Shown piece by piece: positions 59,059 through 64,000 of a stretch of DNA of 64,000 nucleotides. Where the stretch lies: assembly GCA_022566535.1 (NCBI GenBank), contig JADFIR010000003.1, positions 62,001 through 126,000 of the forward strand. Direction: 5' to 3'. The DNA is from Planctomycetota bacterium (lineage in GTDB: Bacteria > Planctomycetota > Phycisphaerae > Phycisphaerales > SM1A02). Numbering within the stretch: position 1 is the first letter of the stretch; each line of letters begins with the position of its first letter. Under the pieces are notes generated by a model that saw only the letters and a list, made by a program, of their open reading frames with translations, did not search any database and had not been told where the DNA came from. A program made the translations under genes and the position numbers.

Positions 59059-59697
59059 TTACGCCTTTGCCGTCAGTTCCCCATACAGCGCGTCGTCGAT
59101 CCCCAGGAACTCGCACATGTGTTCATCGAAAACTCGCTGGTCCTGTTCGCGGGAAAAATCCAGGCGAAGCTCGTTGATGACCTTCGTGCCCTGGCCGATC
59201 CACTCGCCCCATGTTTCCGAGGAGATGTGTTCGTAGATCCACTGACCGAGCGCGCCCCGCATCGGCGGCTCGGGCAACTGCGTCCCCGGCCGGCCGGTGT
59301 GCTGGCAGGTAAACACGTCGCTTCGCTCGATCTGGTCCGCCTTGGCCTGGTCGGAGTCGGAAAGTTCCGGCGGCTCGCGGCCGATTCGCTTCAACAGCTC
59401 GGCGATGGCGTTCTTCGGCATCATGTCGCCTCGGCGGGCAGCCACCTCGTAGCCGATGATGAGGATCTCAGCGGCCCGGTCCTCCTGACCGGAATCGATG
59501 AGGGCCGCTGCGGCCAACTGATAGGCCTTGCTCATCTCACTGTTCAGCTCGATGCATCGCTGGAAGCTTGCGGCCGCATCGGCGTGGCGCTGGGCCCCAA
59601 GGTAGGCACTGCCCAGACTGAAGTGAGCCATTGCATTGTCCGGGTCCTCAGCGGCCATGTGCTCGAACTGGGCGATTCGCTCGTCAGGATTGCTCAT
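59059..59697 (-). CDS. TPR repeats fused to a YggX-like Fe(2+)-trafficking domain
   Basis: 212 residues. Two or three TPRs (about 3-95: 'MAHFSLGSAYLGAQRHADAA', 'SKAYQLAAAALIDSGQEDRA') are followed by a C-terminal domain (about 125-205) that matches the YggX family: 'VFTCQHTGRPGTQLPEPPMR' for the Cys-containing N-terminal strand, then 'LGQWIYEHISSETWGEWIGQ' and 'TKVINELRLDFSREQDQRVF'. YggX proteins protect Fe-S clusters and traffic iron. The fusion probably lets TPRs recruit a client. Convergent with the BatA gene; divergent from pyrD. Confidence 0.85.
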   Translation of the reverse strand: MSNPDERIAQFEHMAAEDPDNAMAHFSLGSAYLGAQRHADAAASFQRCIELNSEMSKAYQLAAAALIDSGQEDRAAEILIIGYEVAARRGDMMPKNAIAELLKRIGREPPELSDSDQAKADQIERSDVFTCQHTGRPGTQLPEPPMRGALGQWIYEHISSETWGEWIGQGTKVINELRLDFSREQDQRVFDEHMCEFLGIDDALYGELTAKA

Positions 59698-59785
59698 AGC
59701 GGGATGGTTCCTTCACGTGTGCTTTCCTTGGGCTGACGCATCATAGCTCCGACCGCGTCTGGGTAGATGTGATACAACCCGCATC

Positions 59786-60712
59786 ATGGTGGACATGTCC
59801 GTGAGCCTGGCGGGCGTTGTGCTGCGCAACCCGATTGTCGCCGCGGCGGGGACCTGCGGCTACGTGGACGAGTTCGCCGACGTGCTGGAGCCGAGCCGGC
59901 TTGGCGCGATTGTCACCAAGTCGATCACCTCCCAACCGCGCGAGGGCCATCCGCCCTGGCGGCTGGTCGAGGTTCCCCTGGGCATGCTCAACGCTGTGGG
60001 GTTGGCCAACGTCGGGTTGCAGCGGTTCCTGGACGAAAAGATGCCCGGGGCGGCTGGGCTCGACACGCTCCTGATCGGATCAATAGCCGGCAACAGTATC
60101 GAGGACTATGTCGCGGTCGCGGCGGCATTCGATGCCGAGGATAGTCTGCCCCTGGTCGAGTTGAACGTGTCGTGCCCCAACACCCAAGACGGGCTGGTCT
60201 TCGGCGAGGACCCCGATCAGCTGCGCGTACTGCTCGGCGAGGTGCGACCCGCCCTCAAGAGAACCAAGATGTTGGTCAAATTGTCGCCTAATGTCGGCGA
60301 CATCGTGGCTATGGCCGGGGCCGCGATCGAAGCGGGAGCAGACGGCTTGACCTTGATCAACACGGTGTCGGCGCTGGCGATCGACGTGGAGGCCGGGACT
60401 CCCCGCCTTAGCCGGGGGTCCGGCGGTCTCAGCGGACCGGCGATCCATCCCATTGCTCTGCGGATGGTCCATGAGGTCTACCACGCGGCGGCGGGGCCGG
60501 CCGGGGTGCCGCTGATCGGGCTGGGCGGCGTGATGAGGTGGTCTGACGCCGCCGAGTTCATCCTGGCCGGGGCGACCGCAGTGGGAATGGGCACCGCCCT
60601 GTTTGTCGATCCTCGCTCACCCAAGGCCGTGCTGAAGGGTCTTGCCAGGTGGGTGCAGCGACAGGGATGTTCATCCATACGCGAACTCGTCGGACAGGTG
60701 AAGCCCCGATGA
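59786..60712 (+). CDS. pyrD: Dihydroorotate dehydrogenase, class 1B-type catalytic subunit
   Basis: 308 residues. It oxidises dihydroorotate to orotate in pyrimidine synthesis, with FMN. The catalytic Cys130 in 'LVELNVSCPNTQDGLVFG' marks class 1; length and 'GGLSGPAIHPIALRMVHEVY' fit class 1B. FMN-binding motifs 'IPLIGLGGVMRWSDAAEFIL'-type block and 'AGATAVGMGTALFVDP' are present. Class 1B normally needs PyrK, which is not in the window. Its last 4 bases overlap the start of the zincin gene (ATGA). Confidence 0.93.
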   Translation: MVDMSVSLAGVVLRNPIVAAAGTCGYVDEFADVLEPSRLGAIVTKSITSQPREGHPPWRLVEVPLGMLNAVGLANVGLQRFLDEKMPGAAGLDTLLIGSIAGNSIEDYVAVAAAFDAEDSLPLVELNVSCPNTQDGLVFGEDPDQLRVLLGEVRPALKRTKMLVKLSPNVGDIVAMAGAAIEAGADGLTLINTVSALAIDVEAGTPRLSRGSGGLSGPAIHPIALRMVHEVYHAAAGPAGVPLIGLGGVMRWSDAAEFILAGATAVGMGTALFVDPRSPKAVLKGLARWVQRQGCSSIRELVGQVKPR

Positions 60713-61131
60713 ACCAAGCCCAGCGCATGATGTTCGATGCGCTGCTTGAACAGGTCCTGGCGTCGTTGCCGCAACGTCTCCACGAGCTTCTTGAAGAGGC
60801 TCCGCTGGTGGTCGAGGATCGCCCATCGCGACACCTGCTGCGCGAGTTCGGGCTGGATCACGACGACCAGTCGCTGTGCGGGCTGTACACCGGCGTGCCG
60901 CTGACTGAACGATCGGTAACCGAGGGTGTGGAGCCGCCGGAGTCGATTCAGATCTTCCGGGAGGGGGTTGTCATGCAGGCGGGGGGCTGGGAGCGATCAG
61001 AGGACGAGCACGGCCGGCCGCAGGGGGGTGCCGACGCGGTGGCCGGTGAAATTCGTATCACGTTGCTCCACGAAATGGGCCACCACTTCGGCCTGGAGGA
61101 GGACGAACTGGCCGAACTCGGATATGAGTGA
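60709..61131 (+). CDS. Zincin-like metallopeptidase family protein
   Basis: 140 residues, ATG overlapping the pyrD stop, so translation is coupled. The C-terminal 'ITLLHEMGHHFGLEEDELAE' is the HExGHxxG zinc motif with a downstream Glu, typical of the short 'metallopeptidase family' (DUF2342/MMP-like) proteins of about 120-140 residues. The N-terminal part is helical and the middle contains 'LCGLYTGVPLTERSVTEGV'. Substrate unknown. Two stable hairpins follow before the convergent murD gene. Confidence 0.87.
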   Translation: MNQAQRMMFDALLEQVLASLPQRLHELLEEAPLVVEDRPSRHLLREFGLDHDDQSLCGLYTGVPLTERSVTEGVEPPESIQIFREGVVMQAGGWERSEDEHGRPQGGADAVAGEIRITLLHEMGHHFGLEEDELAELGYE

Positions 61132-61153
61132 TCGACGGCGCACCTTTCAGTAG

Positions 61154-61197
61154 CCGGGACGCTATGCGTCCCGGTACCGGCGGGCGTAGCCCGCCGG
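61154..61197. terminator. Tandem hairpins, probable bidirectional terminator
   Basis: Two perfect 9-bp stems lie back to back between convergent genes: CCGGGACGC-tat-GCGTCCCGG (61154-61174) and CCGGCGGGC-gta-GCCCGCCGG (61177-61197). No T-run follows either arm, so they may also be a REP-type element, but the convergent position fits transcript termination and protection of both 3' ends. Confidence 0.65.
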
Positions 61198-61204
61198 CTA
61201 TCTC

Positions 61205-62503
61205 TCACGAGACGGGACGAGCCGTCGAGGCAACCTGGGCCCCAACGAGGCGACAAAACGCTTCGCCGCGCTGTTCATAGTTGTCGAATTGGTCCCAGCT
61301 GGCGCATCCGGGACTCAGCAATAGCACGTCGCCTGCTCGCATCTGTGCCACGGCGGTTTCGACGGCGCGCTGCAGCGTGGAGCAATACGCGCCGCCGCTC
61401 TGCGCCAGCCCCGGCCCCGTGTCGCCGATCGTGTACAGGCCGGCGAGCTGAGACGCAAGCGTCACGATCGGTGACAGATCGATCCCCTTATCGTAGCCGC
61501 CGGCGATCAGGTGAACTCTTGCGGGATCGCCCAAGGCGGCAACGGCAAGGCAGGTTGCCTGCGGCGTGGTGGATTTGGAATCGTCGTAGAAGCGCAGGCC
61601 ATCGTGCTCGGCGATGAGCTGGAGTCGATGAGGCAAGCCCGCAAAATCAGACAGCAGATTGGCAGCCTCGGTGGGGCCCAGGCCGGTGGCCGTCGAGGCC
61701 GCTACGAGCGCAAACTGCGCGTTGATCTGGTTGTGCCGGCCAGGAATCCGCAGTGGAACGTGTGCTGCGGACGGGTCGATGTCATCGATCTTGATGGACC
61801 GGTCACCGGGCCGTTGATACCCGAAGATGTTCTGCTTGCACTGTTGATAGTGTTCGAGCGTCCCATGCCAGTCGAGGTGGTTGGGTTGGAGGTTCGTGAG
61901 AATGGCGATGCGCGGGGAGAAGCCGGCTGCCCCGCGGTACGCCACCGCATCGGCCAGCCAATAGAGCATGGCACTGGAAAGCTCCAGCACAATCCAGTCG
62001 TTGGCTTCGATCGTGTCGAGCCGGTCGAGCAGCGAACCGCCGATGTTCCCGCCGAGGTGTGCGGGCACGCCCACACGAGTAAGGATGTGGTGGATCATTT
62101 CAGCGGTGGTGGATTTTCCCGCGGTCCCCGTCACGCCGATCACCCGATCGCGGTTGAGCCGGTCGGTCAGCAGTCGGATCTCGGTGGTGATTGGGACACC
62201 GGCGCCGGTCGCAGCACGCAGAAAAGGGTTCTCCCAGGGCTTGGGCACCGCCGGGTTGGCGACGACCAGGTCGCGGGTTGTGAAATCCCGCTCATCGTGC
62301 TCGCCGAGCCGCAAGACAACCACACCTCGGTCCATGAGATCCGCAAGTTGATCTACTGATGCGGCAAGCTTCTTAGCCGACAGGAGATCGGTCACGAGGA
62401 CGTGCGCGCCTTCGCCGAAAGGCGCAGCCGAGGTATAATGGTGCGTGATAGCGGAGACGGGGAGCAAAACCGATGCCAATTTCTGCAAGGCCCTACGGCA
62501 CAA
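61205..62503 (-). CDS. murD: UDP-N-acetylmuramoylalanine-D-glutamate ligase, N terminus replaced
   Basis: The frame runs to ATG 62503, but recognisable MurD sequence starts only at about 62407 ('GAHVLVTDLLSAKKLAASVD'). Planctomycete MurD begins about 20-25 residues earlier with a GxGRxGGG-type Rossmann loop, and that is absent. The residues upstream come from the unrelated fragment described for 62406-62568. The ATP site 'VIGVTGTAGKSTTAEMIHHI' and the ligand-binding blocks ('DNWIVLELSSAMLYWL' region, 'NHLDWHGTLEHYQQCKQNIF', 'FYDDSKSTTPQATCLAV') are intact. Without the N-terminal loop UDP-substrate binding would be compromised. GTG 62395 is an alternative start. Minus strand. Confidence 0.85.
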   Translation of the reverse strand: MCRRALQKLASVLLPVSAITHHYTSAAPFGEGAHVLVTDLLSAKKLAASVDQLADLMDRGVVVLRLGEHDERDFTTRDLVVANPAVPKPWENPFLRAATGAGVPITTEIRLLTDRLNRDRVIGVTGTAGKSTTAEMIHHILTRVGVPAHLGGNIGGSLLDRLDTIEANDWIVLELSSAMLYWLADAVAYRGAAGFSPRIAILTNLQPNHLDWHGTLEHYQQCKQNIFGYQRPGDRSIKIDDIDPSAAHVPLRIPGRHNQINAQFALVAASTATGLGPTEAANLLSDFAGLPHRLQLIAEHDGLRFYDDSKSTTPQATCLAVAALGDPARVHLIAGGYDKGIDLSPIVTLASQLAGLYTIGDTGPGLAQSGGAYCSTLQRAVETAVAQMRAGDVLLLSPGCASWDQFDNYEQRGEAFCRLVGAQVASTARPVS

Positions 62504-63324
62504 AGAAATTCGCCGAGGTCAAAGGCAGGCGGATGGCCTATGTCGAAGCCGGCGAGGGCGACGCCATTGATCATGAGATTGGCTCGGGGACCGGCGAGGT
62601 CGGCACGGATCATGTGACGTAGAGACCCGGCGCTGCGCTTGATCGAATGATGTTCGCATCGGGCCCCGGCAGCCAGTCGGATGGATTCAACTATGGTCAC
62701 GAAATCAGAACTTTGCGGATCGATATCCATGAAGATACGAAGCCGGCTATCCTTTTCCAGTTCGATTTGCTGGACCAGATTGATCCAACCCAATGGACCC
62801 GATCCCACGACCCTTACCCACATATCTAGGGACGCTCCGCCGGCCACTCGCAATAGGCTCCGCGCATGGGCCGCCCGATCGGGCGGGCCGTCAAAGACAA
62901 GCGTCAGCTCGAGGCCTTTGGTTTCCGCTCCGGCGTCCACGGTCAACTGAAAGGGTTCGCCAGCGAGGGCAAAATTCAAGGCCTCGATTCCATCAAAGGC
63001 CGAATCAACGGCTGGAGCCGTTTGTGTGATCTCAATTCCGGTGCCTGACAGATCGTCGGAGGCGTCCCTCAGGCAGCGACCGTTTAAGAGAACAAGCCTA
63101 GGCCAGGATGAGAGGGATTCCGGGACGACAATCCCTGCCTCCGCACCCCCATCCGTCAAGGCTCGGAACGGCTCCTTCCTCAAGGGTCGCAGATCGGTAT
63201 AACGCCAGTCCTCAAGCTTATTGGTCGGCAGCCCCATGGCCTCAAGCTGTCTGAGGGCCGCCACAGCGCCGGGCCCTGCTGCGATCTTTCGCGCCTCGAT
63301 CAGATATGCTGCAACATCAGTCAT
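62392..63324 (-). CDS. sufD: Fe-S cluster assembly protein SufD, C terminus lost
   Basis: Start ATG 63324 ('MTDVAAYLIEARKI'), 28 bases after the sufC stop. SufD residues run to about 62569: 'PTNKLEDWRYTDLRPLRKEP', 'FGWIN'-type middle block 'PLGWINLVQQIELEKDSRLR' and 'MIRADLAGPRANLMINGVAL', part of the beta-helix. Family members are about 420 residues; here only about 252 remain, then the frame reads through the dehalogenase-like fragment to 62392. SufD is a scaffold subunit of SufBCD; loss of the C-terminal helical domain should abolish complex formation. Codon use looks less GC-biased than the window's middle. Confidence 0.85.
   Translation of the reverse strand: MTDVAAYLIEARKIAAGPGAVAALRQLEAMGLPTNKLEDWRYTDLRPLRKEPFRALTDGGAEAGIVVPESLSSWPRLVLLNGRCLRDASDDLSGTGIEITQTAPAVDSAFDGIEALNFALAGEPFQLTVDAGAETKGLELTLVFDGPPDRAAHARSLLRVAGGASLDMWVRVVGSGPLGWINLVQQIELEKDSRLRIFMDIDPQSSDFVTIVESIRLAAGARCEHHSIKRSAGSLRHMIRADLAGPRANLMINGVALAGFDIGHPPAFDLGEFLCAVGPCRNWHRFCSPSPLSRTIIPRLRLSAKARTSS
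62406..62425. repeat. 7-bp hairpin at the MurD junction
   Basis: GCGCCTT-cgccga-AAGGCGC (62406-62425) lies exactly where MurD homology ends and the haloalkane-dehalogenase leader begins. It may be a joint artefact, a terminator stem or a REP-type end. Confidence 0.5.
62434..62439 (+). promoter_or_regulatory. -10 element upstream of the haloalkane-dehalogenase fragment
   Basis: Exact TATAAT, 34 bases before ATG 62473, followed by a good ribosome site GGGGAG (62459-62464) 8 bases before the start. A -35 match upstream is weak (TTCGCC). Confidence 0.45.
62473..62622 (+). pseudogene. Truncated haloalkane dehalogenase-like gene (first 32 codons)
   Basis: ATG 62473 opens 'MPISARPYGTKKFAEVKGR' then 'RMAYVEAGEGDAI', which matches the N terminus of the haloalkane dehalogenase (DhaA/LinB) family up to the residue before the oxyanion-hole motif. 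After 62568 the frame reads the antisense strand of sufD and stops at 62620. The remaining 260 or so residues, including the catalytic triad, are missing. A full expression signal (TATAAT, GGGGAG) is attached. It cannot be functional as it stands. Confidence 0.75.
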
Positions 63325-63352
63325 AAACAACATTTCCCGGTACGGCCCCGCC

Positions 63353-64000
63353 TCAAGCGAAGGCGGCGTAACCGGCCTCCTCCAGTTCTTCGGCCAGTTC
63401 CTTGTCGCCTGATTGCGCGATCCGGCCGTCGATCAGCACATGGATCACGTCCGGCTTCACGTAACTAAGCAAGCGCTTGTAATGGGTGATCAACAGAAGA
63501 CCCTTGTCCGCTCCGTGAAACGCATTGATGCCTCGTGCCACAATTTTCAAAGCGTCGATATCAAGCCCCGAATCCGTCTCGTCGAGAACAGCAAACTGAG
63601 GATCCAGAACCGCCATTTGCAGCATTTCATTTCTTTTTCTTTCGCCACCCGAAAACCCTACATTAACGGCCCTTTTCAGCATGTCGTTGGAGATTCCGAG
63701 CGCCGCCGCCTTTTCCCGCAACAGACCCAGAAACTCAGCCGCTGACATTTCCTCCTCGCCTCTGTATCGGCGGATCGAATTAAGCGCCGTCCTTAAGAAA
63801 TTCATATTGCTGATCCCGGGAATCTCAATCGGGTACTGAAAGCCGAGGAACACACCCTCTGCCGCCCGCTCGGACGGGTCGAGCGCCAGCAAGTCCAAAT
63901 CCTTATAGGTGACTGTGCCCGAGATCACATCGTACCCCTGATGGCCGGCGATGGTGTTAGCCAAGGTCGACTTGCCGGATCCGGATTCGCCAACGACTGA
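63353..64000 (-). CDS. sufC: SufC, Fe-S assembly ATPase (partial, runs off the right edge)
   Basis: The frame is open to the last base; Walker A 'VVGESGSGKSTLANTIAG' begins at the window edge, so only the first 30 or so residues are missing. Other motifs: 'VFLGFQYPIEIPGISNMNFL' (Q-loop), 'KRAVNVGFSGGERKRNEMLQ' (ABC signature) and 'FAVLDETDSGLDIDALKIVA' (Walker B, D-loop). It powers the SufBCD scaffold. 'GESGSGKST' replaces the usual 'GPNGSGKST'. sufD follows on the same strand. Confidence 0.92.
   Translation of the reverse strand, partial: SVVGESGSGKSTLANTIAGHQGYDVISGTVTYKDLDLLALDPSERAAEGVFLGFQYPIEIPGISNMNFLRTALNSIRRYRGEEEMSAAEFLGLLREKAAALGISNDMLKRAVNVGFSGGERKRNEMLQMAVLDPQFAVLDETDSGLDIDALKIVARGINAFHGADKGLLLITHYKRLLSYVKPDVIHVLIDGRIAQSGDKELAEELEEAGYAAFA

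Noticed and set aside
1-64000. tRNA or rRNA genes
   Set aside because: I scanned for T-loop and conserved rRNA strings and saw no convincing match. A covariance search (tRNAscan-SE, Infernal) could still find one.

Overview
The window looks like a GC-rich planctomycete, most likely Phycisphaerae-type, probably from a metagenome-assembled contig. This rests on several habits seen together: many secreted proteins ending in paired dockerin-like repeats (PADLNGDG..ILDLL..L..WG), zinc ribbons of the CxxCGYxLxGL...CPECG type, a MoxR/DUF58/von Willebrand cluster, a bacterial topoisomerase VI pair, a TPR-YggX fusion and an ANTAR regulator beside a HisKA kinase. No tRNA, rRNA, CRISPR array or intact insertion sequence was recognised.

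Layout. 1-6.4 kb: the 3' end of a radical SAM gene, a one-TM hypothetical, a GAF-SpoIIE phosphatase, a DarT/DarG ADP-ribosylation toxin-antitoxin pair and a Yip1 membrane protein, separated by two families of dispersed repeats and gene remnants. 6.8-21.6 kb: mostly housekeeping and signalling (DCC protein, histidine kinase, ANTAR regulator, Top6A/Top6B, Ndk, a sigma-70 factor, a polyferredoxin-TPR fusion, a PTS IIA domain, an RsmB-like methyltransferase, an HDOD-GGDEF-PilZ protein, and a small membrane gene broken by an in-frame TGA). 21.7-39.4 kb: metK, then an accessory block of secreted proteins (subtilase, LVIVD-type propeller, YVTN-type propeller, three FG-GAP/VCBS proteins), mixed with small membrane, VOC and cupin genes. 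Six dockerin-like tails and one orphan tail lie in about 15 kb. 39.6-61.2 kb: dense housekeeping genes (bifunctional nuclease, TruD, HAD, PiT, RibF, DHH phosphoesterase), an iron-type ABC binding protein with a permease fused to an NHL propeller, the vWA/MoxR/DUF58/BatA cluster, TPR-YggX, PyrD and a zincin. 61.2-64 kb: MurD and SufD, both truncated, separated by about 160 bp carrying the start of a haloalkane dehalogenase-like gene; SufC runs off the window.

Most notable: (1) a roughly 125-bp repeat occurs seven times, always in the same orientation just upstream of an unrelated plus-strand gene. It combines a GGAACTT box, a variable G-tract, a TTACACT box and a conserved hairpin, and looks like a mobile promoter/leader cassette. 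(2) The double junction near 62.4-62.57 kb is either an assembly chimera or a recent rearrangement. (3) An ABC permease is fused in frame to a lipobox and NHL propeller. (4) A perfect CRP-type palindrome precedes the sigma factor. (5) A 9-C tract splits one surface-protein gene.
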